Shown: positions 28,663-36,835 of the stretch, piece by piece
Position numbering within the stretch: the first letter of the stretch is position 1
Layout of the letters: each line of letters opens with the position of its first letter
Source of the DNA: Microbacterium dextranolyticum
GTDB taxonomy: Bacteria > Actinomycetota > Actinomycetes > Actinomycetales > Microbacteriaceae
Assembly: GCF_016907295.1 (NCBI RefSeq)
Contig: NZ_JAFBBR010000001.1
Span: forward strand, 496,001 to 560,000
Direction of reading: 5' to 3'
Length of the DNA stretch: 64,000 nucleotides
Translations under genes and position numbers: made by a program
The notes under the pieces: model-generated
Database searches by the model: none
Told to the model about the DNA's origin: nothing
Seen by the model: only the letters and a program-made list of their open reading frames with translations

Positions 28663-29478
28663 GTGCCCGCGAGTCCCACTCTCGTCGACTTCTCGGTCGC
28701 CCTGCCGGTCGTCCTGCTGCTGTCGTATCTGATCGCACGCGGAATCCGGCTGCTGTTCGGTCGCCGCATCGCGCTGTCGACACCGACGCTCACCATCACC
28801 GCCGTGCTCGGGATGAGCGTCGGGCTGCTCGTGGCAGGGCTCTTCCTCGTGGGCCAGCGGCTGTGGATGACCACGACCGTGCTCATCGTCTTCGGATGCA
28901 GCGTCGGTCTCAGCTTCATCGTGGCCGCCGTCGCCGCCCTCGTGCGCGGTGCGCGCGGCGACATCGACGTGGCGGCGCTTCTGCGCGCGGGCGAGTCCGA
29001 TCGGGTGGAGTTCAAAGAGACGGCCCGCTGGAACGTCCGCGAAGACAAGAAGGATGCCCGGATGGAGGCCGTCGTCGCCAAGACGGTCGCCGCCTTCCTC
29101 AACAGCGACGGCGGCACCCTCGTCATCGGCGTCGACGACGCGGGGCACGCGATCGGCCTCGACCGCGACTACGCGACGCTGCGCACGCCCGACGCCGACC
29201 GGTTCGAGCTGTGGCTGCGCGACATGCTGTCGACCTCGCTCGGCAAGAATGCGGCGGCGCTGCCCACGATCCGCTTCGCCGAGGTCGACGGGCGTTCGGT
29301 GTGCGCCGTGCGGTGCCCCCGGGCCGGCGAGCCGGTCTTCGTCGCGCAGGGCGGATCGACCGATCTGTGGGTGCGGGTGGGCAACTCGACGCGCTCGTTC
29401 GGAGTCGATGAGGCGGTCCGCTACGTCGCGCAGCACTGGCGCCCGAGTCTGCGCAGCTTCGTGGAATCGCCGCACTGA
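28663..29478 (+). CDS. Membrane-anchored AlbA_2/Schlafen-type domain protein
   Basis: 271-aa protein with three predicted transmembrane helices in the first 90 residues (VALPVVLLLSYLIARG, TITAVLGMSVGLLVAGLFLVG, VLIVFGCSVGLSFIVAAVAAL). A cytosolic AlbA_2 (formerly AAA_4) domain follows: RAGESDRVEFKETARWN, VAKTVAAFLNSDGGTLVIGVDDAG, and the late VRVGNSTRSF. The GTG start at 28663 places the helices at the N-terminus. AlbA_2 domains occur in putative nucleic-acid-binding regulators and Schlafen-related RNases, but membrane tethering is unusual. The gene follows the Nudix-like gene by 8 nt. The activity is unknown. Confidence 0.85.
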   Translation: MPASPTLVDFSVALPVVLLLSYLIARGIRLLFGRRIALSTPTLTITAVLGMSVGLLVAGLFLVGQRLWMTTTVLIVFGCSVGLSFIVAAVAALVRGARGDIDVAALLRAGESDRVEFKETARWNVREDKKDARMEAVVAKTVAAFLNSDGGTLVIGVDDAGHAIGLDRDYATLRTPDADRFELWLRDMLSTSLGKNAAALPTIRFAEVDGRSVCAVRCPRAGEPVFVAQGGSTDLWVRVGNSTRSFGVDEAVRYVAQHWRPSLRSFVESPH

Positions 29479-29532
29479 TCGCGGCCGTGCCGGTGCCCTG
29501 ACGACGTCGATGCCGGCGTTTAGGCTCGAGGC

Positions 29533-31464
29533 ATGACCGCTCCCGCTCCGATCGTCTACCCCTCCGACGTCGACGGATGGCTCGCTTTCGCCTCCGATCG
29601 CCCCGCCGCCGCGATCGCCCGCGTCGCCGACGTCGACGCACGGCTGACGGAGGCGAGCGCGCGTGGAATGACGCCCGAGGAGCGACTCGACCTGTGGAAC
29701 GACGCCGACCTCGCGCTGCGACAGGCCACCAGCGAGGTGTACCTGCTGAGCGAGGCGCACCCCGAGGCCGCGGTGCGTGCCGCCGCCGAGGCACAGGTGC
29801 AGCGCCTCGAGGCGCTGTCGGCGGGGCGTCTGCTCGAGCGTGCGCTGTTCGAGGCGTTCCGCGAGATCGGCGCGGATGCCGGGAACGCGCTCGATCACGA
29901 CCGCCGACGCCTGTGGCGCGACGTCCTCCGCGACTTCCGGCGCGGGGGTGTCGACCTGCCGGATGCGGATCGGGAGCGGGTGCGCGTCCTGTCCGACCGC
30001 GACACCGAGCTGAGCCTGGAGTTCTCGCGCAACATCCGGGACGGCCGCCGCGAGATCCGCGTCGCACCCGAAGACCTCGAGGGCCTTCCGCAGGACTTCC
30101 TCGATGAGCACCCGGTCGGCGACGACGGGCTCGTCCGGCTGACGACCGACTACCCCGACCTCATGCCGGTGCGCGAGTACGCGGTGCGGCGCGAGACGCG
30201 CACGGCGCTAGTCGCCGCGGCGAACGACGTCGCGTGGCCCGAGAACGAGTCGGTCCTCGCCGAACTGCTCGCCGTGCGCGCCGAGCGCGCCGACCTCCTC
30301 GGCTATGGGTCGTGGGCGGACTACGAGACCGAGCCGCGGATGATCGGGAGCGGTGCCGCGATCGCCGACTTCCTCGAGCGCCTCGACGAGGCGTCCGCTC
30401 CCGCCGCGGCGGAGGAGTACCCGGTGCTGCTCGCCCGCCTGCAGCAGGACGGCCCCACGGCATCCGAGGTGACGATCGCCGACCTCTTCTACCTGCTCGG
30501 TGCGCTGCGCCGCGAACGCCACGACGTCGACGCCCAGCTCGTGCGCTCGTACCTGCCTTTCGAGCGCGTGCTTCCCGGAGTCCTGGCCACCACCGGGCGT
30601 CTGCTCGACGTCGAGTACCTGCCGGTGGACGCCTCGGCGTGGCACGCCGACGTGCGATCCTATGACGTCGTGCGGGGAGGTGAGCGGCTCGGCCGCATCC
30701 ACCTCGACCTCCACCCGCGCGACGGCAAGTACAACCACGCCGCGTGCTTCGGCATCGCACCCGGCATCGCGGGTCGGGTGCTCCCCGAGGCGGCTCTGCT
30801 GTGCAACTTCTCGCGCGGACTGATGCCCCACGACGAGGTCGTCACCTTCTTCCACGAGTTCGGGCACCTCGTGCACGACATCCTCGGCGGGCGCCAGCGC
30901 ATCGCGCGGTTCTCCGGGGTCGCCACGGAATGGGACTTCGTCGAGGCGCCGAGCCAGCTGCTGGAGGAATGGGCGTGGGATGCCGACGTGCTGGCATCCT
31001 TCGCGGCGAACGCGGCGGGCGAGCCGATCCCCTCCGAGCTGGTCGAGAGGATGCGCGTCGCCGACGGCTTCGGACGGGCCCTCGAAGTGCGCCGCCAACT
31101 GGGGCACGCCAACGTCTCGTACCACCTGCACGTGGACCGGCCGCACGACCTGCAGTCGGCCACCGAGCACTGGTACCGCACCACGTCGCCCGTGCAGCCG
31201 CTCGCCGGCCGGCACTCCTATGCCGGATTCGGTCACCTCACCGGCTACGGTGCGTGCTACTACACGTACCAATGGAGCCTCGTGATCGCCCGCGATCTGC
31301 TGTCGGGGTTCGGCGGCGACCTCATGAGCCCCGAGGCCGCGGCGCGCTACCGTCGCGAGATCCTCGAACCGGGTGGCAGCCGCGACGCCGCCGAGCTCGT
31401 CGAGGCCTTCCTCGGCCGGCCCTCCTCGTTCGACGCGTACCGGGCGTGGCTCGACGCCGAGTGA
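29533..31464 (+). CDS. M3-family zinc metallopeptidase (oligopeptidase)
   Basis: 643-aa cytosolic oligopeptidase of the thimet oligopeptidase/dipeptidyl carboxypeptidase family. The zinc motif is FFHEFGHLVHD with His441, Glu442 and His445; the third ligand lies in the FVEAPSQLLEEW helix about 25 residues later. The length is typical. It degrades short peptides, probably completing cytosolic protein turnover or peptide uptake. The ATG is 54 nt after the preceding stop. The 3' end is unusual: the last codons and stop lie in a 14-bp sequence repeated three times (31453-31494). Confidence 0.94.
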   Translation: MTAPAPIVYPSDVDGWLAFASDRPAAAIARVADVDARLTEASARGMTPEERLDLWNDADLALRQATSEVYLLSEAHPEAAVRAAAEAQVQRLEALSAGRLLERALFEAFREIGADAGNALDHDRRRLWRDVLRDFRRGGVDLPDADRERVRVLSDRDTELSLEFSRNIRDGRREIRVAPEDLEGLPQDFLDEHPVGDDGLVRLTTDYPDLMPVREYAVRRETRTALVAAANDVAWPENESVLAELLAVRAERADLLGYGSWADYETEPRMIGSGAAIADFLERLDEASAPAAAEEYPVLLARLQQDGPTASEVTIADLFYLLGALRRERHDVDAQLVRSYLPFERVLPGVLATTGRLLDVEYLPVDASAWHADVRSYDVVRGGERLGRIHLDLHPRDGKYNHAACFGIAPGIAGRVLPEAALLCNFSRGLMPHDEVVTFFHEFGHLVHDILGGRQRIARFSGVATEWDFVEAPSQLLEEWAWDADVLASFAANAAGEPIPSELVERMRVADGFGRALEVRRQLGHANVSYHLHVDRPHDLQSATEHWYRTTSPVQPLAGRHSYAGFGHLTGYGACYYTYQWSLVIARDLLSGFGGDLMSPEAAARYRREILEPGGSRDAAELVEAFLGRPSSFDAYRAWLDAE

Positions 31465-31494
31465 CCGACGCCGAGTGACCGACGCCGAGTGACA
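31453..31494. repeat. Three tandem 14-bp copies across a stop codon
   Basis: The unit GACGCCGAGTGACC occurs at 31453-31466 and 31467-31480 and, with one change at the last base, at 31481-31494. The first copy encodes the final Asp-Ala-Glu-stop of the M3 peptidase. The extra copies lie just after it and repeat the TGA in shifted frames. This looks like a recent slippage duplication at the gene end. Confidence 0.9.
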
Positions 31495-31524
31495 GCGGCG
31501 GGGTGCGAGCGGGCGGCGCGTGGC

Positions 31525-32604
31525 TCAGGTGAGACGCGCGAGCTCCGCGACGAACGCGTCGACGTCGTCCTCGGCGGTGTCGAACGAGCACATCCACCGC
31601 ACCTCGGTCGTGGATGCGTCCTCCTCGCCGGCGGGGCCCCAGTCGTAGAAACGGAACATCGTGCGCAGCTCGTCCGCGGCGCGGCGGGGAAGGGTCGCGA
31701 ACACGCCGTTCGACTGCGTCGGCTGGGTGAAGGCGACGCCCGAGATCGTGCCGGCCGCGAGCTGCGCCTCGACGCTCGTGCGCAGGCGCTGCGCCATCGC
31801 GTTCGCGCGCCGCGCGTTGCGCAGGTACAGGTCTCCCTCGAGCAGGGCGATCAGCTGCGCCGAGATGAACCGCATCTTCGAGGCCAGCTGCATGTTGAGC
31901 TTGCGCAGGAACAGCAGGCCCTCGGCGGCATCCGGGTTCAGCACGACGACGGCCTCGCCGCCGAGCGCGCCGTTCTTGGTGCCGCCGAAGCTCAGCACGT
32001 CGACGCCGACGTCGGTCGTGAACGCGCGCAACGGCAGGTCGAGGGCGGCCGCCGCGTTCGAGATGCGGGCGCCGTCGAGGTGCAGACGCATGCCCCGGGC
32101 GTGCGCGTGGACGGCGAGGGCCCGGACCTCATCGGGCGTGTAGAGGGTGCCGAGCTCGGTCGACTGGGTGATCGAGACGACGAGCGGCTGCGCGCGGTGC
32201 TCGTCGCCCCAGCCCCACGCCTCACGGTCGACGAGCTCGGGGGTGAGCTTGCCGTCGCCGGTGGGGACGTTCAGGATCTTGATGCCCGCGACGCGCTCGG
32301 GCGCACCGCCCTCGTCGACGTTGATGTGCGCGGTCGACGCGGCGATGACCGCGCCCCACCGCGGCAGCATCGATTGCAGCCCGGTCACGTTCGCCCCCGT
32401 GCCGTTGAACACGGGGAAGGCCTCCGCGGCGTCGCCGAAGTGGTGGCGGAAGACCTCCTGCAGCCGGGCCGTATAGGCATCCTCACCGTAGGCGACCTGG
32501 TGGCCGTCGTTGGCGGCGGCGATGGCCTCGAGGATCTCGGGGTGGACGCCGGAATAGTTGTCGCTCGCGAAGCCGCGGACGGTCGCGTCATGCAGGGTGC
32601 TCAC
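31525..32604 (-). CDS. ltaE: Low-specificity L-threonine aldolase
   Basis: 359-aa PLP-dependent fold-type I enzyme that cleaves L-threonine/L-allo-threonine to glycine and acetaldehyde. It belongs to the Beta_elim_lyase family. The PLP-binding lysine is Lys210 in SFGGTKNGALGG, and the Asp/His contacts are in LHLDGARISNAAAALD. The N-terminal ASDNYSGVHPEILEA motif is the family signature. It lies downstream of the DUF6421 gene on the same strand (58-nt gap) and convergent with the M3 peptidase gene; the two stops are 60 nt apart. An Lrp-type regulator further upstream makes amino-acid-responsive control plausible. Confidence 0.93.
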   Translation of the reverse strand: MSTLHDATVRGFASDNYSGVHPEILEAIAAANDGHQVAYGEDAYTARLQEVFRHHFGDAAEAFPVFNGTGANVTGLQSMLPRWGAVIAASTAHINVDEGGAPERVAGIKILNVPTGDGKLTPELVDREAWGWGDEHRAQPLVVSITQSTELGTLYTPDEVRALAVHAHARGMRLHLDGARISNAAAALDLPLRAFTTDVGVDVLSFGGTKNGALGGEAVVVLNPDAAEGLLFLRKLNMQLASKMRFISAQLIALLEGDLYLRNARRANAMAQRLRTSVEAQLAAGTISGVAFTQPTQSNGVFATLPRRAADELRTMFRFYDWGPAGEEDASTTEVRWMCSFDTAEDDVDAFVAELARLT

Positions 32605-32662
32605 GACGGATCAGCCTAGTTCGGCCGGTTCGCGGGGGATGCCGCGGGCACCGGGTAGCCCC

Positions 32663-34219
32663 TCACGCCGCACGCCCCGTGATCCCTTCCGTCGAGGCGA
32701 TGACGTCGCGCATCTTCCTCTCCAACGCCTCGAAGAACATCGACAGGGGGAACTCGTCGTCGCGCACCGCGTCGGTGTACCCCTTCGGCGGCCCCGCGAG
32801 GATCTCGTCGCTCAGCCCGCGGGCCCACAGCGAGGCCGGGTGAGGCGTCACGACGTCGGAGACCAGCCGATACGCCGCGAGCCAGTGCGCGGTCTTCGGG
32901 CGGTCGATCGATTCCCAGTACAGGCGGTCGATGGCATCCGAAAGCGCGATGACCGCGCCGGGCACCCCGTCCCAGTCGAAGGTCAGTGCCGTGTCGGTCC
33001 AGTGCAGCACGCCCCGCTGATGCAGCCACGCGAACAGTAGCTGGCCGCCGAGACCGTCGTAGTTGCGCACCCGCGACCCGGTGATCGCGAAGCGGAAGAT
33101 GCGGTCGAAGACCACGGCGTACTGCACGAGCTGCGCCTGGTCGAGCATCTCTGCCTCCGCCGCGGTCAGGTCGCCTCCCGCGTCGACGCGTGCCTGCAAG
33201 TGCGCCTCGATGCCGACGCACTCGCGGAAGGCCGTCAGGTCGCACCGCAGCTCCTCGAGCGAATAGAGGAAGAACGGCATCCGCTGCTTGATCATGAACG
33301 GGTCGAACGGCAGGTCGCCGCGCATGTGCGTGCGGTCGTGGATGAGGTCCCACATGACGAACGTCTTCTCGGTGAGCTGCTGGTCGGCGAGCATCCGCGC
33401 GGCGCCGTCCGGCAGATCGAGCTTGGTGATGTCGGATGCCGCGGCCACCACCCGTCGGAATCGTGCCGCTTCGCGGTCCTGGAAGATCGCACCCCACGTG
33501 AAGGTCGGGACCTCGCGCATCGCGACCGTCTCGGGGAAGAGCACCGCCGAGTTCGTGTCGTATCCGGGGGTGAAGTCGATCAGCCGCAGCGAGACGAACA
33601 GGCGATTCGTATACGTGTGCTCCAGCTCGTCGATGGACTCCGGCCAGATCACCTCGCACAGCACGGCCTCGACGAACCGGTTGCGCGATCCGTTCTGCGT
33701 GTACATCGGGAAGACCACCAGGTGCCGGAGCCCGTCGACCCGATCACGCTGCGGCTGGAACGCGACCAGCGAGTCCAGGAAGTCCGGAACGCCGAAGCCG
33801 CCCTCCATCCAGCGCGAGAAATCGGCGACGGATGCCTCGAGATAGGCCGCGTCGTGGGGGAAGAGGGGCGCGAGCGCGCGGATCGAGGTCGTGATCGCGG
33901 CGACGAGGGAGGCTGCACGCGGGTGATCGTCGACTGCCGGGACCGAGCCGTCCTGCACCTGCAGAGACTGCAGTTCGGTCGCCGCGGCCTTGAGCGAGAG
34001 CCAGGCGGGCTGCTGCTCGATCGGCGCGTTCGCTCGGTCGTCTTCGACGACCAGCCTGTTCGCTCGGTCGTCTTCGACGACCAGCCTGTTCGCTCGGTCG
34101 TCTTCGACGACCAGCCTGTTCGCTCGGTCGTCTTCGACGACCAGCCTGTTCGCTCGGTCGTCTTCGACGACCTCGGGCTCCCCGATGACCGTCTTCAAAG
34201 TTGACGCGGTCAGTGACAT
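32663..34219 (-). CDS. DUF6421-family protein with N-terminal 10-residue repeats
   Basis: 518-aa protein of unknown function that I place in the actinobacterial DUF6421 family from its conserved body (for example FVMWDLIHDRTHMRGDLPFDPFMIKQRMPFFLYSLEELR and QLLFAWLHQRGVLHWTD). No membrane helix or signal peptide. HDRTH could be a metal- or substrate-binding motif, but this is not established. Residues 17-64 are five near-perfect copies of VVEDDRANRL, an acidic tandem array produced by a 30-bp DNA repeat. Start chosen at MSLTAS (34219), downstream of an AGGTTC stretch; a further ATG 23 codons upstream lies across the operator region. Divergent from the Lrp/AsnC gene. Confidence 0.85.
   Translation of the reverse strand: MSLTASTLKTVIGEPEVVEDDRANRLVVEDDRANRLVVEDDRANRLVVEDDRANRLVVEDDRANAPIEQQPAWLSLKAAATELQSLQVQDGSVPAVDDHPRAASLVAAITTSIRALAPLFPHDAAYLEASVADFSRWMEGGFGVPDFLDSLVAFQPQRDRVDGLRHLVVFPMYTQNGSRNRFVEAVLCEVIWPESIDELEHTYTNRLFVSLRLIDFTPGYDTNSAVLFPETVAMREVPTFTWGAIFQDREAARFRRVVAAASDITKLDLPDGAARMLADQQLTEKTFVMWDLIHDRTHMRGDLPFDPFMIKQRMPFFLYSLEELRCDLTAFRECVGIEAHLQARVDAGGDLTAAEAEMLDQAQLVQYAVVFDRIFRFAITGSRVRNYDGLGGQLLFAWLHQRGVLHWTDTALTFDWDGVPGAVIALSDAIDRLYWESIDRPKTAHWLAAYRLVSDVVTPHPASLWARGLSDEILAGPPKGYTDAVRDDEFPLSMFFEALERKMRDVIASTEGITGRAA
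34028..34177. repeat. Five 30-bp tandem repeats inside the DUF6421 gene
   Basis: Units start at 34028, 34058, 34088, 34118 and 34148. The first four are identical, and the fifth diverges only in its last seven bases. Reading on the minus strand gives VVEDDRANRL per unit. Because 30 is a multiple of 3, gain or loss of units keeps the gene in frame, so the protein N-terminus can vary in length between strains. The perfect identity points to recent expansion. Confidence 0.96.
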
Positions 34220-34244
34220 GTGAACCTCCGATCGACGAAAAGCA

Positions 34245-34255
34245 GGAATAATTCC
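34245..34255. promoter_or_regulatory. Palindrome GGAATAATTCC in divergent promoter region
   Basis: An 11-bp perfect palindrome in the 71-nt spacer between the DUF6421 gene and the Lrp/AsnC gene. It is one of few AT-rich spots in the window. It lies just upstream of the DUF6421 start (34219), where a regulator would control that gene. Confidence 0.5.
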
Positions 34256-34280
34256 GGCTGACATAGCTTGCTGCAGGTAT

Positions 34281-34298
34281 TCTTCCATGCATGGAAGA
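34281..34298. promoter_or_regulatory. 18-bp palindrome over the start codon of the Lrp/AsnC gene
   Basis: TCTTCCATGCATGGAAGA is a perfect 18-bp inverted repeat that includes the ATG at 34291. A position overlapping the regulator's own start, in a divergent promoter region, is what an autoregulatory operator would look like. Binding by this particular regulator is inference. Confidence 0.6.
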
Positions 34299-34734
34299 CG
34301 ATGTCGACGCCCGGATCCTCGCCGCGGTCTCTCGGGACGGTCGGGTGACCCTCGCCGATCTGTCCGCCGACGTCGGTTTGTCCGTCTCTGCGGTGCAGGC
34401 CCGTCTGAAGCGGCTCGAGTCGCGCGGCGTCATCAGGGGGTACCGCGCCGTCGTCGACCCCGAGGCGGTCGGGCGCCCCCTGTCGGCGTTCGTCGAGATC
34501 ACTCCACTCGACCCCGGCCAGCCCGACAACGCCCCCGAACTGCTGCAGCACCTCTCCGAGATCGAGGCCTGCCACTCGATCGCCGGCGACGCCGCGTACA
34601 TGCTGTTCGTGCGCGTCGCCTCGCCCCGTGCGCTCGAAGATCTCATCCGCGAGATCCGGCACATGGCCTCCGTCAACACCCGCACCACCGTCGTCCTGCA
34701 GACGTTCTACGAAGGGCGGCCGCTCGTGCCCTGA
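34291..34734 (+). CDS. Lrp/AsnC-family transcriptional regulator
   Basis: 147-aa regulator with an N-terminal helix-turn-helix (about 5-50: DARILAAVSRDGRVTLADLSADVGLSVSAVQARLKRLESRGVI spread over three helices) and a C-terminal RAM/AsnC ligand-binding domain (about 65-140, with AGDAAYMLFVRV). Full length. Members bind amino acids and form octamers. It is divergent from the DUF6421-threonine aldolase genes, with two palindromes in the shared spacer. The likely targets are therefore itself and that amino-acid-related pair, which is inference from layout. Confidence 0.93.
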   Translation: MEDDVDARILAAVSRDGRVTLADLSADVGLSVSAVQARLKRLESRGVIRGYRAVVDPEAVGRPLSAFVEITPLDPGQPDNAPELLQHLSEIEACHSIAGDAAYMLFVRVASPRALEDLIREIRHMASVNTRTTVVLQTFYEGRPLVP

Positions 34735-34815
34735 CCTCCGACCGGGCGGCCGTCGGTGGCGACATACATCCCGCGGCGGATGCCACGGCATCCCGCTCTC
34801 GCGTAGCGTCGGAGG

Positions 34816-36051
34816 GTGTTCCGATCGCTGACCCGCACGCAGCGCAACGTCGACATCGTCGTCGCTGTGCTGTTCGGGCTCTGCTCCCTCGCTCTCACGA
34901 TCGTGCCGTGGGACTCGGTGGGCTCGGCCCTGCTCTCGCCCGGGGTCGCGCTCGCGATGGCGCTCGTGCTCTCGGGGGTCTTCGCCGGTGCGCTCGCCCT
35001 GCGACGCCTCGCACCCGGAGTCGCACTCGGGATCGCGTGGGGCGCCGCGCTCATCCAGATGGGCTCGGGTCTGCCCCCGCTCCCCGCCAACGTCGCGATC
35101 TTCGGGATCCTCTACACGTGCGCCGCGTACGGCACGCGACGCGTGTACTGGACCGGCCTGGCCTCGTCGCTCGTCGGTGCTGCGGCCATCTCGGTCTACC
35201 TCGTCGCTCTGCCGATCCTCCGCAACGGCGCCGGCAACGGTGCCGTGTCGTTCGCCGCCACCCTCGTGTTCGCGAGCGCCGCGACCTTCGCCGCGGCGAC
35301 CTTCGCACTGCTGCTGTCGTGGACGGGGGGCGCGCTCGTGCGTTCGAGCATGCGTGCCCGCGACAACCGCCTGGCGCAGCAGCTCGCCGAAGCGGCGGCG
35401 GCCGCCGAGGCGGAGCGCACCCGCATCGCGCGCGACATGCATGACGTCGTCGCTCACTCGCTCGCCGTCGTGATCGCACAAGCCGACGGGGCGCGCTACG
35501 CCGCGGCATCCGACCCGGCCGTCGCGACGGCGGCCCTCGGCACCATCTCGTCCACGGCGCGCGCCGCCCTGTCGGACGTGCGGATGCTCCTGACGCAGCT
35601 GCGCCATACCCAGGCCGAAGGTCCGCAGCCGACCCTCACCGAACTCGAGCAGCTGTACGCCCAGGTCCGCGCGGCCGGCATCGAGCTGCGCGTCGAGGTC
35701 TCGCCCATGCCGCCGGCCGACGTGCCGGCTGCAGTCCAGCTCGCCGTCTACCGGATTCTGCAGGAGGCTCTCACCAACGCCCTCCGACACGGGGCTCCCG
35801 ACCCCGTCACCGTGCGGCTGGCGTGGCACCCTGGACGGGTGGATCTCACCGTGCGCAATGCCGTCGTCGGGGCGGAAGCCCCGGCATCCGCCGCCTCCGA
35901 GGGCGCGCGAGGCCATGGGCTGATCGGCATGCGCGAGCGGGCCCAGCTGGTGGGCGGCACGGTCGATGCGGCGCGGCAGGGCGACGTGTTCGTCGTGCAC
36001 GCCGTCCTCCCGGTCGCCACGGCCGACAGGGCGAGCGGAGGTGCCGCGTGA
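34816..36051 (+). CDS. Sensor histidine kinase, NarL/DesK-like (HisKA_3)
   Basis: 411-aa membrane histidine kinase. Five hydrophobic helices (about 12-160) with almost no external sensor domain suggest that it senses a signal within the membrane. The HisKA_3 dimerisation segment has phospho-acceptor His209 in ARDMHDVVAHSLAVV. The HATPase domain includes the N box LTNALRHG and GHGLIGMRERAQLVGG. GTG start at 34816. It overlaps the response regulator by 4 nt (GTGA). The ABC exporter genes follow, so it probably detects a membrane-active compound, as in many such four-gene modules. Confidence 0.92.
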   Translation: MFRSLTRTQRNVDIVVAVLFGLCSLALTIVPWDSVGSALLSPGVALAMALVLSGVFAGALALRRLAPGVALGIAWGAALIQMGSGLPPLPANVAIFGILYTCAAYGTRRVYWTGLASSLVGAAAISVYLVALPILRNGAGNGAVSFAATLVFASAATFAAATFALLLSWTGGALVRSSMRARDNRLAQQLAEAAAAAEAERTRIARDMHDVVAHSLAVVIAQADGARYAAASDPAVATAALGTISSTARAALSDVRMLLTQLRHTQAEGPQPTLTELEQLYAQVRAAGIELRVEVSPMPPADVPAAVQLAVYRILQEALTNALRHGAPDPVTVRLAWHPGRVDLTVRNAVVGAEAPASAASEGARGHGLIGMRERAQLVGGTVDAARQGDVFVVHAVLPVATADRASGGAA

Positions 36052-36707
36052 GCGCCGCCGTGCGTGTCGTCCTGGTCGACGACCAGGCCCTGTTCCGCGC
36101 CGGCATCCGCATGGTGATCGACTCCCAGCCCGACCTGGAGGTCGTCGGCGAAGCCGGCGACGGCGCCGAGGGGCTGCGCGTCGTGCGCGCGACCCGGCCC
36201 GACGTCGTGCTCATGGACATCCGGATGCCGGTCATGGACGGCCTCGAGGCGACGGCGGCGCTCCTCGCCGATCCCTCGTTCGGCGACGCCCCACCGCGGA
36301 TCGTCATGCTCACCACCTTCGACCTCGACGAGGCCGCCGCGCGCGCGATCCGTCAGGGGGCGAGCGGGTTCCTCCTGAAGGACGCCGATCCCGAGTTCCT
36401 GCTCGCGGCCATCCGTTCGGTGCACGCCGGGTCGGCGGTCATCGCGGCATCCGCCACGCGCGACCTCTTCGCGCACTTCTCCGAACCCGAGTCGAAGCCC
36501 GTGCCGCCTGCGTACGGCGACCTGACCGACCGCGAGCGGGAGATCTTCGCGCTCGCCGCGCGCGGCCTCTCCAACGCCGAGATCGCGCAGCGCGAGTTCC
36601 TGTCGGAGGCGACCGTGAAGACCCACATCAGCCGCATCCTCGCCAAGCTCGGCGTGCGCGATCGGGTGCAGCTCGTCGTCTTCGCCTTCGAGCACGGCCT
36701 CGCCTGA
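36048..36707 (+). CDS. Response regulator, NarL/LuxR type
   Basis: 219-aa two-component regulator. The receiver domain (1-125) starts VRVVLVDDQALFRAG, has phospho-acceptor Asp57 in VVLMDIRMP and a late Lys in FLLKDADPE. The C-terminal LuxR HTH spans about 155-215 (LTDREREIFALAARGLSNAEIAQ, ATVKTHISRIL). GTG 36048 overlaps the kinase stop. It is the cognate partner of the upstream kinase. The likely target is the ABC transporter promoter in the 128-nt gap that follows; no clear inverted repeat was recognised there. Confidence 0.94.
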   Translation: MSAAVRVVLVDDQALFRAGIRMVIDSQPDLEVVGEAGDGAEGLRVVRATRPDVVLMDIRMPVMDGLEATAALLADPSFGDAPPRIVMLTTFDLDEAAARAIRQGASGFLLKDADPEFLLAAIRSVHAGSAVIAASATRDLFAHFSEPESKPVPPAYGDLTDREREIFALAARGLSNAEIAQREFLSEATVKTHISRILAKLGVRDRVQLVVFAFEHGLA

Positions 36708-36835
36708 CCCGCCCGTCGCCGCGCGCAGCCGGCGCGACAGGCCCGTGCGACGGACGACGGATCATCCTCCCGATGTACACGCTCGCGACGCGGGGCCGAC
36801 GCGGGGGGATGCCCCGCATTCGTAGCGTCGAAGGC

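Noticed and set aside
34028..34177. CRISPR-like direct repeats
   Set aside because: The 30-bp units are directly adjacent with no spacers and are translated in frame as part of the DUF6421 gene.
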